From an uncultured Alphaproteobacteria bacterium (GTDB taxonomy: Bacteria > Pseudomonadota > Alphaproteobacteria > Micavibrionales > Micavibrionaceae), in the NCBI GenBank assembly GCA_900696495.1, contig CAADGI010000008.1, forward strand, positions 124,001 through 188,000: a stretch of 64,000 nt of DNA, in the 5' to 3' direction. The notes under the pieces are model-generated. The model was not told the origin of the DNA and searched no databases. It saw nothing but the letters and a program-made list of their open reading frames with translations. Shown here piece by piece: positions 34,951-45,333 of the stretch (its first letter is position 1; every line of letters starts with the position of its first letter). A program made the position numbers and the translations under genes.

Positions 34951-35976
34951 ATGGCAGACCCGAAATTTTTCCAGACCGCACGCCCGTTCAGCCTGAAAGA
35001 AATTTCCGGCGTTACGAAGGCTGAAATATTCAAGGGATCGGACGCGTCTTATACCGTTGCCGATGTGGCGCCGCTGGACAAGGCCGGGCCCAAGGATCTC
35101 AGTTTTTTCGACAATGTGAAATACAAGGAGCAATTTCTGGCGACCAAGGCCGGGGCCTGCCTGGTTTCGCCCGCGACGGCGGAATTGGCGCCGAAGGGCG
35201 TGCATTTGCTGGTTTCGAAATCGCCCTACAAGGCTTATGCGCTGGCGGCGCAGATGTTTTATCCCGAGGCGCGGCCAGCCGGATCGATTTCGGCGCGGGC
35301 GTCGGTTCATGCGACTGCGAAACTCGGCAAAGGGTGCGTGATCGAGGACGGCGTGGTGATCGGCGAGGGCGCGGAGCTTGGCGAAGGATGCTGGATCGAG
35401 GCGAATGCCGTCATCGGCAGGAATGTTAAAATTGGTGCACATGGACGGGTCGGGGCCAATGCCTCGGTCAGCCACGCCCTGATCGGCGATCATGTGCGGA
35501 TTTACCCGGGGGCGCGGATCGGGCAGGACGGGTTCGGCTTTGCCATCGACCCGGCGGGGCATGTGAAGGTGCCGCAGCTTGGCCGGGTGATTATCGAGGA
35601 TCATGTCGAGATCGGCGCGAATACAACCATCGACCGGGGGTCGGGTCCGGATACGGTGATCGGGCAGGGCACGTGGATCGATAACCTGGTCCAGGTCGGT
35701 CATAACGTTAAAATCGGCAAAGGATGCGTGGTTGTCGCGCAGGTCGGGATTTCGGGCAGCACGGTCATTGAAGATTTCGTGGCCCTGGGCGGCCAGGTGG
35801 GCATCGCAGGGCATCTGCGGGTCGGCAAAGGGGCGCAGATCGCGGCGCAATCAGGGGTTATCCAGGACGTGCCGGCGGGGGAAACACAGATGGGTTATCC
35901 CTCCATGCCCAAGCTGCAGTTTTTGCGCCAGGCCGCCTTATTAAAGCGCTTGATTAAAAAGGAAAAAGCCCCTTAA
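34951..35976 (+). CDS. lpxD: UDP-3-O-acylglucosamine N-acyltransferase
   Basis: Third step of lipid A synthesis. The 341 residues have an N-terminal uridine-binding domain (about 1-100), then a left-handed beta-helix of hexapeptide repeats (VIEDGVVIGEGAELGEG and others). The catalytic histidine is in LVQVGHNVKIGKG (about residue 250), and the C-terminus is a short basic helix (LLKRLIKKEKAP). The upstream and downstream genes are the usual lipid A neighbours. Confidence 0.95.
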   Translation: MADPKFFQTARPFSLKEISGVTKAEIFKGSDASYTVADVAPLDKAGPKDLSFFDNVKYKEQFLATKAGACLVSPATAELAPKGVHLLVSKSPYKAYALAAQMFYPEARPAGSISARASVHATAKLGKGCVIEDGVVIGEGAELGEGCWIEANAVIGRNVKIGAHGRVGANASVSHALIGDHVRIYPGARIGQDGFGFAIDPAGHVKVPQLGRVIIEDHVEIGANTTIDRGSGPDTVIGQGTWIDNLVQVGHNVKIGKGCVVVAQVGISGSTVIEDFVALGGQVGIAGHLRVGKGAQIAAQSGVIQDVPAGETQMGYPSMPKLQFLRQAALLKRLIKKEKAP

Positions 35977-36003
35977 AGTAGCCGGGAGCGAACGAGACAA
36001 TCG

Positions 36004-36462
36004 ATGAACAGCGCCGCGAAAAAAACCGTCGATATCAACCGGATCATGAAAATGATCCCGCACCGCTATCCGATCCTGCTGGTGGACCGGGTGCTTGAAT
36101 ATGTGCCCGGCGAAAGCGCCGTGGGCCTCAAGAATGTCACGATCAACGAGCCGCACTTCCAGGGGCATTTTCCCGACTTCCCGGTGATGCCGGGGGTTCT
36201 GATCGTCGAGGCCATGGCGCAGACGGCGGCCATCGTCGTGGTCGATACGCTCGGCAAAAAGGCGGAGGGCAAGACCGTCTATTTCATGAGCATCGAGGAT
36301 GCGCGTTTCCGCAAGCCGGTGGTGCCGGGGGATTCCATGCATATTCATGTCAAAAAGGTTCATTCACGGGCCAATGTCTGGAAGTTCGAGGGCAGGGCGA
36401 TAGTGGATGGCGCCTTGTGCGCTGAAGCCACGTTCAGCGCCATGATCGCTGACAAAACTTAG
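36004..36462 (+). CDS. fabZ: 3-hydroxyacyl-[acyl-carrier-protein] dehydratase FabZ
   Basis: Dehydrates beta-hydroxyacyl-ACP in fatty acid synthesis and competes with LpxA/LpxD for 3-hydroxyacyl-ACP. The hot-dog fold signatures are HRYPILLVDRVLEY, the catalytic His in FQGHFPDFPVMPGV and the Glu in LIVEAMAQ. At 152 residues it is normal in length. The start ATG 36004 was chosen because it gives the family N-terminus (VDINRIMKMIPHRYP). Confidence 0.96.
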   Translation: MNSAAKKTVDINRIMKMIPHRYPILLVDRVLEYVPGESAVGLKNVTINEPHFQGHFPDFPVMPGVLIVEAMAQTAAIVVVDTLGKKAEGKTVYFMSIEDARFRKPVVPGDSMHIHVKKVHSRANVWKFEGRAIVDGALCAEATFSAMIADKT

Positions 36463-36464
36463 AA

Positions 36465-36533
36465 AGATAAACGCGAAGTTACGAAGTAACGAAGTTTTCT
36501 ATTCATCTTCATTCTTCGTTACTTCGCTTAAAA
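36465..36533. repeat. Dispersed repeat between fabZ and lpxA
   Basis: Contains TAAACGCGAAGTTACGAAG (36468 on) and, further right, CTTCGTTACTTCGC, which can pair with the left arm. The left part is nearly the same as that of the element between pyrH and frr (24165 on), differing at one or two positions over about 30 bases. It occupies much of the 180-base fabZ-lpxA gap. Confidence 0.65.
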
Positions 36534-36642
36534 ATTAACTATTAAATCCATACCTGCTTGAGGTTATTTTTAGGGTTTTACTGTAACCGGGCGCAACAAT
36601 CCGTGATTTGTCCCTGGCCTGCCGCATCTTTAAGATTTCATA

Positions 36643-37431
36643 ATGAGCAATATTCATTCCACAGCCATCATCGAGAAGGGCGCAAAGATTGCGCCCTCGG
36701 CGTCTATTGGCGCCTATTGCATCGTGGGGCCGAACGTTGAAATCAAAGACAATGTGACGCTGAAGCCGCATGTGGTCGTCGACGGGCACACGGAGATCGG
36801 CGAGGGGACGAAGGTTTATTCCTTCGCCGCGCTCGGCACGCCGCCGCAGGACCTGAAATATGCGGGCGAGCCGTCGAAGCTGATTATCGGGAAGAACAAT
36901 ACGATCCGTGAGCATGCGACGATGAACCCCGGCACCAAGGGCGGCGCGATGGAAACGCGGGTTGGCGATAATGGTTTATTCATGGTCGCGGCGCATGTCG
37001 CGCATGACTGCATCATCGGCAATAATGTCATCATGGCGAATAATGCAACGCTGGGCGGGCATGTGACGGTCGGCGATTTCGCCGTGATCGGCGGTCTCGC
37101 GGCGGTGCACCAGTTTATTCGCATTGGTGAGCACGCGATGATCGGCGGGATGTCGGGAGTCGAGAGCGATGTCATTCCCTATGGCCGCGTTAAAGGCGAG
37201 CGGGCGTTCCTGGCCGGGCTTAATCTGATCGGGCTGGAGCGGCGCGGTTTCTCAAAGGACCAGGTGAAGGCCATTCAGAAGGCGGTCAATCACCTGTTCG
37301 GTCAGGAAGGGACGATGGAAGAGCGCATCGCGGAAGTGGCGAATGATTTTTCCAGCGATGATACCGTTCAAAATATCATTCGTTTCGCGCGCGAAAAAAC
37401 GAGATTTCCCCTATGTCAGCCGCCGCGCTAG
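36643..37431 (+). CDS. lpxA: Acyl-[ACP]-UDP-N-acetylglucosamine O-acyltransferase
   Basis: First step of lipid A synthesis, a left-handed beta-helix trimer. The 262 residues open with IHSTAIIEKGAKIAPSASIG, and the catalytic His is in HVAHDCIIGNN (about residue 122). The following region HQFIRIGEHAMIGGMSGV and a C-terminal helical domain (about 190-262) are standard. It starts after a 180-base gap with a repeat, and its 3' end overlaps lpxI by 19 bases. Confidence 0.96.
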   Translation: MSNIHSTAIIEKGAKIAPSASIGAYCIVGPNVEIKDNVTLKPHVVVDGHTEIGEGTKVYSFAALGTPPQDLKYAGEPSKLIIGKNNTIREHATMNPGTKGGAMETRVGDNGLFMVAAHVAHDCIIGNNVIMANNATLGGHVTVGDFAVIGGLAAVHQFIRIGEHAMIGGMSGVESDVIPYGRVKGERAFLAGLNLIGLERRGFSKDQVKAIQKAVNHLFGQEGTMEERIAEVANDFSSDDTVQNIIRFAREKTRFPLCQPPR

Positions 37432-38279
37432 ACGCAGCGCCGATCAAGACTCTTGGCATTCTCGCAGGGGGCGGCATGCTGCCGCAGAAACTGCTGGAGG
37501 CTTGCGATGAAAAAGGCATCGTGCCTTTTGTCGTGGGTTTCGAAGGGCAGACGGACCCGATGGTCATACAGGGGCGCAGCCATCTCTGGACTCGCCTTGG
37601 CGCCGCCGGGCAGATCATCAAGACGCTCAAATCTCATGACATACAGGACCTGGTTTTTATCGGCTCGATCCGCCGCCCGACGATGGCGGAGTTGCGGCCG
37701 GATCTGAAGGCTGCGGAATTTTTTGCGAAGTCGAGCTGGAAGGTGATCGGCGGGGATAATGGTCTCGCGGAAGCGCTGCGGGATTTCCTGGGCCGGGAAG
37801 GTTTTCGGATTCACGGCATTCATGCCATCGCGCAGAATTTACTGGCGCCTGACGGGGTGATCGGCGCGGTGCAGCCGCAAACAAGCGACTGGCAGGATAT
37901 CGAGAAAGGCATCGAGGCTTCGCAAAAGCTCGGGGCGCTGGATATCGGGCAGGCGGTGATCGTTCAGGAGGGTATCGTCCTGGCGGTCGAAGGGGCCGAG
38001 GGAACCGATAAGCTCATGGAGCGGACAAAGATGCTGATGCGCAAGGGGCGCGGGGGAATACTGGTTAAAACCTGCAAACCGGGGCAATACCGGGATTTCG
38101 ACCTGCCTACGGTGGGGCCGCAGACAATCCTTAACGCCGCGGAATGCGGCCTGGCGGGGGTGGCGATCCATGCGGGACATAGTCTGCTGATCAACCCGGA
38201 AGAGGTTGCACAAATCGCAGACAAGCATAAAATGTTCGTGATTGGCATTGCGGTCAAAACGGACGATCGGGGCATATGA
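37413..38279 (+). CDS. lpxI: UDP-2,3-diacylglucosamine pyrophosphatase LpxI
   Basis: Hydrolyses UDP-2,3-diacylglucosamine to lipid X; LpxI (formerly DUF1009) replaces LpxH in alphaproteobacteria. The 288 residues include KTLGILAGGGMLP near the N-terminus, DLVFIGSIRRPTM, GFRIHGIHAIAQNLLAPDG and the C-terminal DLPTVGPQTI and GVAIHAGHSLL segments. It overlaps lpxA by 19 bases and lpxB by 4, so expression is coupled. Confidence 0.93.
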   Translation: MSAAALDAAPIKTLGILAGGGMLPQKLLEACDEKGIVPFVVGFEGQTDPMVIQGRSHLWTRLGAAGQIIKTLKSHDIQDLVFIGSIRRPTMAELRPDLKAAEFFAKSSWKVIGGDNGLAEALRDFLGREGFRIHGIHAIAQNLLAPDGVIGAVQPQTSDWQDIEKGIEASQKLGALDIGQAVIVQEGIVLAVEGAEGTDKLMERTKMLMRKGRGGILVKTCKPGQYRDFDLPTVGPQTILNAAECGLAGVAIHAGHSLLINPEEVAQIADKHKMFVIGIAVKTDDRGI

Positions 38280-39538
38280 CTCAGAAGATTTTCATGATAG
38301 CGGGCGAGCATTCCGGCGATGTGCTGGGATCGGGCCTGATCAGGTCGCTTAAGGAGAAATCACCGGATATCGAGCTTTCGGGCATCGGCGGGCCGCTGAT
38401 GGAAAAGCAGGGCTTCCGGAGCCTGATGCCCATGGAAGAGCTGGGCGTCATGGGCATCTGGGAGGTTCTCGGCCAGTTGCCAAGGCTCCTGAAACTGATG
38501 GAAGCCGTTGTCATCGAGATTGAGAATTTCAACCCGGATATCGTTGTGACGATCGACCTGCCGGATTTCAATTTCGAAATCGGGAAGCGCCTTAAAAAGC
38601 GCGGCAAATCGAAAGCGCGGCTGGTGCATTACGCGGCGCCGAGCGTCTGGGCGTGGCGTCCGGGCCGGGCCAAGAAGGTTGCGCAGTTTTTAGACGGCAT
38701 GATGTGCCTGTTCCCGCATGAGCCGCCTTATTTCACGAAGCACGGCCTGAAGTCGGCGTTTGTCGGGCATCCGCTTTCGGAATACGACCCGTCCACGGCG
38801 GATGGCCCAGCCTTCCGGGAAAGATACGGAATCGGGCCGGATGAAGTCGTGCTGGCTGTGTTCTTCGGCAGCCGTGAAAGGGAGCTCGACGTTCACGTCA
38901 AGATTTTCAAGGAAGCGATGGAAATCATACGGGAGCAGTATTTCCCCGACCTCGTCGTGATTTTCCCGACGCTGCCCTATCTTGAATATGAAGTCATGAA
39001 GGCCATTCACGGCGTGAATTACAAAGGCTTTGTGCTCGTGAACCCGGACGAGAAATGGGACGAGTTCGCGGCCTGCAACGCGGCGCTGGCGGTTTCGGGC
39101 ACGGTGGGGCTGGAGCTTGCCTATATGGGCGTGCCGCATGTCATCGCCTACAAGATGCATCCGCTGTCGTGGTTGCTGGTGAAGCTGCTGGTGAAAACCA
39201 AGTACGCGCACCTTGCGAATATTCTCCTGGGCGAACCGGCTGTGCCCGAATTTTTACAGGGTCAGTGCACGTCGACCGAGCTTGCCAAGGGGTTGTTCAA
39301 GCTGGTCGAGGACGACATGGAGCGCAAGATCCAGCTTTCGAAAATCTCCAAGATCCGCGACATGCTGAGGGGCGAGGGCGGCGACATGACGCCGTCGGAT
39401 AAAGCGGCGGAGTTCGTTCTTGCCGTCGGCAAGGAACCTGCGAAAGCATTCGGCAAGAAAGCGCCGATCAAAAAGAAGCCCATTTTTCCCCAGAAGAAAA
39501 AAGAACCGAAAACTCCGAAAGCCGCGAAAGAGGCCTAG
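38276..39538 (+). CDS. lpxB: Lipid-A-disaccharide synthase
   Basis: Joins lipid X and UDP-2,3-diacylglucosamine into the lipid A disaccharide (GT19). The N-terminal [14 protein letters not shown] and [11 protein letters not shown] are typical, with VGHPLSEY and [18 protein letters not shown] later. The 420 residues exceed the usual 380: the last 35 are a Lys/Pro/Ala-rich tail ([16 protein letters not shown]), a likely disordered extension. Its stop codon overlaps that of the convergent gltA (shared CTAG). Confidence 0.95.
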   Translation: MTQKIFMIAGEHSGDVLGSGLIRSLKEKSPDIELSGIGGPLMEKQGFRSLMPMEELGVMGIWEVLGQLPRLLKLMEAVVIEIENFNPDIVVTIDLPDFNFEIGKRLKKRGKSKARLVHYAAPSVWAWRPGRAKKVAQFLDGMMCLFPHEPPYFTKHGLKSAFVGHPLSEYDPSTADGPAFRERYGIGPDEVVLAVFFGSRERELDVHVKIFKEAMEIIREQYFPDLVVIFPTLPYLEYEVMKAIHGVNYKGFVLVNPDEKWDEFAACNAALAVSGTVGLELAYMGVPHVIAYKMHPLSWLLVKLLVKTKYAHLANILLGEPAVPEFLQGQCTSTELAKGLFKLVEDDMERKIQLSKISKIRDMLRGEGGDMTPSDKAAEFVLAVGKEPAKAFGKKAPIKKKPIFPQKKKEPKTPKAAKEA

Positions 39539-40869
39539 TCGCGGTCTTCGACCGGGACGAAGGGGCGGCGGACCGGGCCGGGGTAAAGCTGGCGCGGGCG
39601 GCCGATGCGCAGATCGGGTTCCTCGATCATTTCCTTCCATTGCGAGATCCAGCCGACGGTGCGGGCGACGGCGAACAGCACGGTGAACATGCTGGTCGGG
39701 AAGCCCATGGCTTTCAGGATGATGCCGGAATAGAAGTCGACGTTGGGGAAGAGCTTGCGGTCGATGAAGTAGGAATCCTGAAGCGCGATTTTTTCGAGCT
39801 CCATCGCGACCTCGAGCATCGGGTCGTTGACACCGAGATCCTCGAGCACTTCGTCGGCGGCTTTCTTGAGAACCTGCGCGCGCGGGTCGAAGTTTTTATA
39901 GACGCGGTGGCCGAAGCCCATAAGGCGGAAGCCGCTGTTCTTGTCTTTTGCCTTGGCGATGAATTCAGGGATGCGGTCCTTGGTGCCGATTTCGGCGAGC
40001 ATTTCGAGGACTTCCTGGTTGGCGCCGCCGTGGCTTGCGCCCCAGAGCGATGCGATGCCGGCCGCGATACAGGCGAACGGGTTGGCTTGCGACGAACCGG
40101 CGAGGCGCACGGTCGAGGTCGAGGCGTTCTGCTCATGGTCGGCGTGGAGGATGAAGATTTTGTCCAGCGCGTCGGCGGTGACGGGGTTGACCTTGTAGGG
40201 CTCGGCGGGAACGCCGAAGCACATATAGAGGAAGTTTTCCGCGAAGCTGAGATCGTTGCGCGGGTACATGAAGGGCTGGCCGATGCTGTATTTATGGCTC
40301 ATGGCGGCCAGGGTGGGGATTTTCGCGATGAGGCGGTGCGCGGACAGTTCGCGCTGCTGCGGGTCGCGGATATCGAGAGAGTCGTGATAGAAGCTTGAGA
40401 GAGCGCCCGCGAGACCGCAGAGGACGGCCATCGGGTGGGCGTCACGGCGGAAGCCGCGCAGGAAATAGTGGATCTGCTCGTGCACCATCGTGTGATAGGT
40501 GATGTCGCGTTCGAACTGTTTTTTGGCTTTCTGGTTCGGGAGGTCGCCGTTCAGCAGGAGGTAGGCGACTTCGAGGAAGTCACTCTTGCCGGCCAGCTCC
40601 TCGATCGTATAGCCGCGGTGCATGAGGATGCCCTCGTCGCCGTCGATGAAGGTGATGCGCGATTTGCAGCTGGCGGTCGAGGTGTAGGACGGGTCAAAGG
40701 TGAAGTGGCCGGTTTCGGCGTAGAGTTTACGCACGTCGATGACGCTGGGGCCGGTGGCGCCGTCGATGACGGGCAGTTTCCAGCTTTTGCCGGTCTGGTC
40801 ATCGGTCAGGGTATATGTCTTCTGGGCAGTGGCGGGGGCCACTGCTGGGGAGGTTGCTTTTTTCGTCAT
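39535..40869 (-). CDS. gltA: Citrate synthase
   Basis: Condenses oxaloacetate and acetyl-CoA at the entry of the TCA cycle. The 444 residues match the Gram-negative type: [28 protein letters not shown] (catalytic His), [13 protein letters not shown] and [14 protein letters not shown] with the second catalytic His. The N-terminus is a short Ala/Thr-rich leader. It lies downstream of gltX on the same strand after a 106-base gap. Confidence 0.96.
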   Translation of the reverse strand: MTKKATSPAVAPATAQKTYTLTDDQTGKSWKLPVIDGATGPSVIDVRKLYAETGHFTFDPSYTSTASCKSRITFIDGDEGILMHRGYTIEELAGKSDFLEVAYLLLNGDLPNQKAKKQFERDITYHTMVHEQIHYFLRGFRRDAHPMAVLCGLAGALSSFYHDSLDIRDPQQRELSAHRLIAKIPTLAAMSHKYSIGQPFMYPRNDLSFAENFLYMCFGVPAEPYKVNPVTADALDKIFILHADHEQNASTSTVRLAGSSQANPFACIAAGIASLWGASHGGANQEVLEMLAEIGTKDRIPEFIAKAKDKNSGFRLMGFGHRVYKNFDPRAQVLKKAADEVLEDLGVNDPMLEVAMELEKIALQDSYFIDRKLFPNVDFYSGIILKAMGFPTSMFTVLFAVARTVGWISQWKEMIEEPDLRIGRPRQLYPGPVRRPFVPVEDRD

Positions 40870-40975
40870 GCGGGGCCTGTATTATGAAATAGGAAGCGTG
40901 AATCCACTCGTTACAATCATACAAGCGTTGCAGTGCAATATCAATTCGCAGGTTTGGCGCCCCGGTGTTTTCCCC

Positions 40976-42379
40976 TTATTTGAGGGCGGCCTGAAGGCGG
41001 GCAAGCGTTTCGTCCTGGCCGAGGATTTCGGCGGCGTGGAAGATGGAGGGCGAGACGGTGGTGCCGGTCAGGGCGGCGCGGAAGGGCATGGCGACCTGGC
41101 CGAGTTTGCCGCCGGTCATTTCCTGAGATATTACTTTAGAAATATTTTCTATATCACTGAAATTAAATGATTTTAATTCTTTGAGGCGTGTGGCGAGGGC
41201 TTCAAGAACCTTTTTTGCGTCGCCCTGAAGCGTCTGTCTGGCTTTTTCGTCGTATTCGAGCGGAATCTTTTTGGCATAAAATGCAGATTCATCAACAAAT
41301 TGCACGATTGTCTTCGCGCGCGACTTTAATTCATTGATGCCTGCCATGATCCGTTTTACGGCGAGGTCATCAAGTTCAATTCCGTGGCGGGATTTGTAAA
41401 AAGGTCTGGCGATCTCCAGCAGCCGGGCCGGGTCGATTTCCTTCATGTAATGCGCGTTGACGTTTTCCAGCTTGGCGAAATCAAAACGGGCGGGCGACTT
41501 GCCGATATGTTCGAGGTCGAACCATTCACGCGCCTGCTTGTCGGAGATGAATTCATCGTCGCCGTGGGACCACCCCAAACGGAGCAGGTAGTTGCGCATG
41601 GCTTCAGGCAGGTAGCCGAGGTCGCGGTATTCCTCGACGCTCGCCGCGCCGTGGCGCTTGGACATTTTCGCGCCGTCCGGTCCGAGGATGAGGGGCAGAT
41701 GGGCGTATTCGGGGATCTTCCAGCCCATGGCGGTGTAGATGATGTTCTGGCGGAAGGTGTTGTTGAGGTGGTCGTCGCCGCGGATGACATAGTTCACGCC
41801 CATGTCGTGGTCGTCGACGACGACGGCGAGCATGTAGGTCGGCGTGCCGTCGCTGCGGAGGATAATGAAGTCATCGAGCTGTTCGGCGGGGACGCGGACT
41901 TCGCCCTGGACGTGATCCTTCACCACGCTGTCGCCGGTGAGTGGCGCCTTGATCCGGATGACGGGTTTTACGTCCTTGGGCGCGGCGGAAGGGGCCTTGT
42001 CGCGCCAGCGGCGGTCGTAGAAAACCGCGCGGCCTTCCTTCCTGGCATTTTCGCGCATTTCCTCAAGCTCCTGCGGCGAGCAGTAGCAGTAATAGGCCTC
42101 GCCTTTTTTGAGAAGTTCGTGCGCGATTTCGGCGTGGCGGGCGATGCGTGAAAACTGCGAGACGACTTCGCCGTCGTAATCGAGCTCCAGCCATTTGAGG
42201 CCGTTCTTGATCGCTTCGACGGCTTCCTCATTATGGCGGGCGCGGTCGGTGTCCTCGATGCGGAAGAGCATCTTGCCGCCGTGGCGGCGGGCGTAAAGCC
42301 AGTTATAAAGCGCGGTCCGGGCCGTGCCGATATGCATAAAACCGGTCGGGGAGGGCGGGAAGCGCGTGACGATACTCAT
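40976..42379 (-). CDS. gltX: Glutamyl-tRNA synthetase
   Basis: Charges tRNA-Glu and, in alphaproteobacteria, often also tRNA-Gln for amidation by GatCAB. The class I HIGH-type motif is HIGTARTALYNWLY (about residues 17-30) and the KMSKS-type motif is KMSKRHG (about residues 240-246). The total of 467 residues is standard. The start lies divergent to comEC, with its 5' end about 90 bases from the comEC ATG. Alphaproteobacteria often carry a second gltX; only one is seen here. Confidence 0.96.
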   Translation of the reverse strand: MSIVTRFPPSPTGFMHIGTARTALYNWLYARRHGGKMLFRIEDTDRARHNEEAVEAIKNGLKWLELDYDGEVVSQFSRIARHAEIAHELLKKGEAYYCYCSPQELEEMRENARKEGRAVFYDRRWRDKAPSAAPKDVKPVIRIKAPLTGDSVVKDHVQGEVRVPAEQLDDFIILRSDGTPTYMLAVVVDDHDMGVNYVIRGDDHLNNTFRQNIIYTAMGWKIPEYAHLPLILGPDGAKMSKRHGAASVEEYRDLGYLPEAMRNYLLRLGWSHGDDEFISDKQAREWFDLEHIGKSPARFDFAKLENVNAHYMKEIDPARLLEIARPFYKSRHGIELDDLAVKRIMAGINELKSRAKTIVQFVDESAFYAKKIPLEYDEKARQTLQGDAKKVLEALATRLKELKSFNFSDIENISKVISQEMTGGKLGQVAMPFRAALTGTTVSPSIFHAAEILGQDETLARLQAALK

Positions 42380-42466
42380 AGTTTCAAAGCCCTAGCGATT
42401 TCAATGTTTTCGTGTAATCTTCAATCATCCTTATTAATGGTCAGGCGCAGGAGGCGCAAGGCTTTC

Positions 42467-44623
42467 ATGAGTGCGGAGGTTTCAGGAGAAATCCGGTTGC
42501 GCACGCCCATATTCGTTTACTCGGGTATGGCGCGGGATTTTATTACCCGCGAACTTGCCTGGCAGAAGCCGAGGCTGTTTCTGTGGTTCCCGGTTTTTCT
42601 TTCGCTTGGCATAGGGCTTTATTTTTCGCTGCCGGCGGAGCCGCCGATGATTTTGGGGCTGGCGGCGTTTGCGTTATCGCTTGCAGGGCTGGTGGTGTCG
42701 GAAGGCGAGAAGCGGGTTTTCATGCTCGCGGTTTTCCTGGCGGCGACGGGGTTTGCGGCGTCGCAACTCCGGACCTACAGCGTCTATACGCCCATTCTCG
42801 AAAAGGAGATCGGCGCGCGGCTGGTGAGCGGGCGGATCGAAGTGATCGAGAGCATGGAGGACGGCGCGGGCAGCCGGTTGCTGCTCTCAGGTGTGCAGAT
42901 CGAGAAAATGGTGCCGCAGGAAACGCCGGTGCGGGTGCGGATTTCGGTGCGTTCGGATGAAGGATTGCAGGTGGGCCAAAGAGTGCGTGTGCTGGCGGGG
43001 CTGGGACCGCCGTCGCCGCCGCTGCAGCCCGGCGCGTTCGATTTCCAGCGTTACATGTTTTTCCAGCGGATCGGGGCGTTGGGGTTTGCGTACAAGCAGC
43101 CGGATGTGATCGGCGCGCCGTCGGCGCGTCAGAATTTCATCGAGCGCATCCGCGTGGCCATCGACCGGAGGATCGAGGCGTATCTTCCGTACCCGGAGGC
43201 GGCGGTGGCGATGGCGCTGACGACGGGGCGGCGGGCGGCGATCAGCGAGGAGGCGAATGACGCGATCACGGCGGCGGGCCTTGCGCATATTCTTTCGATC
43301 TCGGGGCTGCATATCGGGATTGTTTCGGGGATCGTGTTTTTCCTGAGCCGGTTGTTGATGGTTTGCATCCCGGGGTTCGGGGTGCGGAGGCCCGTAAAAA
43401 AATATGCGGCGGTGCTGGCGTTCATGGCGGCGGCGTTTTACACGCTGCTGGCGGGCGCGACGATCCCGACGCAGCGTTCGCTGATCATGGTGGGGATCGC
43501 GCTGTTCGCGATTATCGTCGACCGCTCGCCGCTGTCGATCAGGCTGGTGGCGTTCGCGGCGCTCGCGGTTTTGCTGGCGGCGCCGGAGAGCCTGATGAGC
43601 GCGAGCTTCCAGATGTCGTTCGCGGCGGTGGCGGGGCTGGTGATGGTTTTCGATTATCTGCGGCCATGGATGTCGGCGTGGCACAGGCAGGCGGGGGTGA
43701 CGAAGCGGGCGGCGCTTTATTTATTGAGCGTGACGCTGACGACGGTGATCGCGACGGTGGCGACGGCGCCGTTCACGATCTTTCATTTCCAGCAGTTCCA
43801 GATTTACGGCGTGATCGCGAATGCGCTGGCGGTGCCGCTGTCGGCTTTTGTCATCATGCCGGCGGCGGTGATGGCGCTGGTGCTGATGCCGTTCGGGCTG
43901 GAGCACTGGCCGCTGCTGGCGATGGGCGCGGGCGTGGATGCGATGATCGATATTTCGGTGTGGGTGGCGGCGTTGCCGTATGCGCTGGTGAAAATTCCCG
44001 CGCCGCCGGGTGCCGCGCTGCCGTGTTTCATGGCGGGGATTATTTTACTGTTCCTGGTGAAGGGCGTTTTCCGGTATGCGGCGCTGGTGCCGTTGATGGC
44101 GTGTATGTTGATGGTTATGGCGTGGCGGCAGCCGGATATCGTGATCGCGCCCGGGTTCGATCTGGCGGGTGTGCGGACGCAGGATGGTTTATATGTGTCG
44201 TCGCTGCGGCGCGAGGAATTCATCCGCGAGAAATGGGAGAGCAATTACGGGTTGCAGGAGGGGACAGCATTGGGGTGGCCGAAAGAGGGGCAGGCGGGGC
44301 CGCTGAACTGCGACGAGGCGGCGTGCCGTGCGGAAATTAACGGCCAGCGGGTTTCGTTCCTGAAAAATCCGGGTGTGCTGGACGAGGAATGCCGGTGGGC
44401 GGCGCTGGTGCTGTCGTTCAGCCCGGTGAAGAAGCAGGGCTGCGCGGCGCAAATCATCGACAAGTTTACAACGCTCGACAGCGGCGCGCAGGCGGTGTGG
44501 CTGGGCGATGCGGTCACGATTCAGAATGCCGAGGAAATACGCGGCAACCGTCCGTGGAGTTCGGGCAATAAAAATTTCAGTGGTAGGAGCGCATCAGGCT
44601 CACGAGCCGGCCCTGGATTTTGA
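42467..44623 (+). CDS. comEC: ComEC/Rec2 family competence protein (no beta-lactamase domain)
   Basis: Inner-membrane channel protein of DNA uptake. From ATG 42467 the product has 718 residues: a DUF4131-like N-terminal part with two helices and an OB-like region ([13 protein letters not shown]), then the Competence domain with [15 protein letters not shown] (about residues 273-287) and about ten helices. The C-terminal part (about 560-718) is a short soluble domain rather than a full metallo-beta-lactamase domain. ATG 42437 is an alternative start, but AAGG/AGGAGG favours 42467. The 3' end overlaps the convergent lexA by 47 bases. Confidence 0.9.
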   Translation: MSAEVSGEIRLRTPIFVYSGMARDFITRELAWQKPRLFLWFPVFLSLGIGLYFSLPAEPPMILGLAAFALSLAGLVVSEGEKRVFMLAVFLAATGFAASQLRTYSVYTPILEKEIGARLVSGRIEVIESMEDGAGSRLLLSGVQIEKMVPQETPVRVRISVRSDEGLQVGQRVRVLAGLGPPSPPLQPGAFDFQRYMFFQRIGALGFAYKQPDVIGAPSARQNFIERIRVAIDRRIEAYLPYPEAAVAMALTTGRRAAISEEANDAITAAGLAHILSISGLHIGIVSGIVFFLSRLLMVCIPGFGVRRPVKKYAAVLAFMAAAFYTLLAGATIPTQRSLIMVGIALFAIIVDRSPLSIRLVAFAALAVLLAAPESLMSASFQMSFAAVAGLVMVFDYLRPWMSAWHRQAGVTKRAALYLLSVTLTTVIATVATAPFTIFHFQQFQIYGVIANALAVPLSAFVIMPAAVMALVLMPFGLEHWPLLAMGAGVDAMIDISVWVAALPYALVKIPAPPGAALPCFMAGIILLFLVKGVFRYAALVPLMACMLMVMAWRQPDIVIAPGFDLAGVRTQDGLYVSSLRREEFIREKWESNYGLQEGTALGWPKEGQAGPLNCDEAACRAEINGQRVSFLKNPGVLDEECRWAALVLSFSPVKKQGCAAQIIDKFTTLDSGAQAVWLGDAVTIQNAEEIRGNRPWSSGNKNFSGRSASGSRAGPGF

Positions 44624-45242
44624 CGCGTTTGGGTTCGAGGATCTGCGGCTCGTATGTATCGTTTTCCGGTTCGAGCACGATTTTGTTCCCGGCGCGGCGG
44701 AGGCGTTTCAACGTCGCTTCCTCACCATCGACCAGCGCGACGACGATGACGCCGTTTTCGGCGGTGTCGCAGCGCTTGATGATGACGGTATCGCCGTCGT
44801 GAATCCCGGCATTGATCATGGAATCGCCCTCGACCGTGAGAGCATATAATTCGCCCGGGCCGGCATAACCGGCGGGAACCTGGATATTGTCGCCTTCATG
44901 CTGAATGGCCTCGATGGGCGTACCGGCGGCGATCTTGCCGTAGAGGGGAATAAGGTCGAAGCCGCTGTCGTTCGCGGGCGTGGCAGCGCGCGGAGGCGGA
45001 GCGGAGCCGTGCATTTTCGGTTTCATGCCGTCAGGCAGGCGCTTGATTTCGAGGGCGCGGGCGCGGTGCGGCAGGCGCTCGATATAGCCGCGTTCCTCCA
45101 GCGCCGTGATGAGTCGGTGAATACCGGATTTTGATTTGAGCTTGAGCGCTTCTTTCATCTCTTCGAAAGAGGGGGCGACGTCGGATTTGGACAGGCGCTC
45201 GTGGATGAATACCAGCAGGTCGCGCTGTTTCTTGGTCAGCAT
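44577..45242 (-). CDS. lexA: LexA repressor
   Basis: SOS-response repressor and self-cleaving serine peptidase. Residues 1-65 form the winged-helix DNA-binding domain ([36 protein letters not shown]). The S24 domain has the nucleophile Ser in [15 protein letters not shown] (about residue 143) and the catalytic Lys in [14 protein letters not shown]. The Ala-Gly cleavage site is expected near residue 108 (YGKIAAGTP). The 221 residues are normal. An SOS box lies in its promoter. Confidence 0.96.
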   Translation of the reverse strand: MLTKKQRDLLVFIHERLSKSDVAPSFEEMKEALKLKSKSGIHRLITALEERGYIERLPHRARALEIKRLPDGMKPKMHGSAPPPRAATPANDSGFDLIPLYGKIAAGTPIEAIQHEGDNIQVPAGYAGPGELYALTVEGDSMINAGIHDGDTVIIKRCDTAENGVIVVALVDGEEATLKRLRRAGNKIVLEPENDTYEPQILEPKRVKIQGRLVSLMRSYH

Positions 45243-45295
45243 GGGAATGATCCTGTTTTATTATGTTAATAAAAACGCCAGAATTATCACTATTT

Positions 45296-45324
45296 GTTCT
45301 AGTTTAGTTCTTGGTCTGTGTCAA
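45296..45324 (-). promoter_or_regulatory. lexA promoter with overlapping alphaproteobacterial SOS box
   Basis: On the minus strand TTGACA (45324-45319), 17-base spacer and TAGAAC (45301-45296). GTTC (45296-45299), 7 bases, GTTC (45307-45310) on the plus strand is the direct-repeat LexA box known from alphaproteobacteria, and it covers the -10 and spacer. This fits autoregulation of lexA. Confidence 0.82.
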
Positions 45325-45333
45325 CTCTCTCGT

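Noticed and set aside
42233-42466. Longer comEC starting inside gltX
   Set aside because: The added part is antisense to gltX and not membrane-like; ATG 42467 has AGGAGG and AAGG motifs upstream and gives the family N-terminus.
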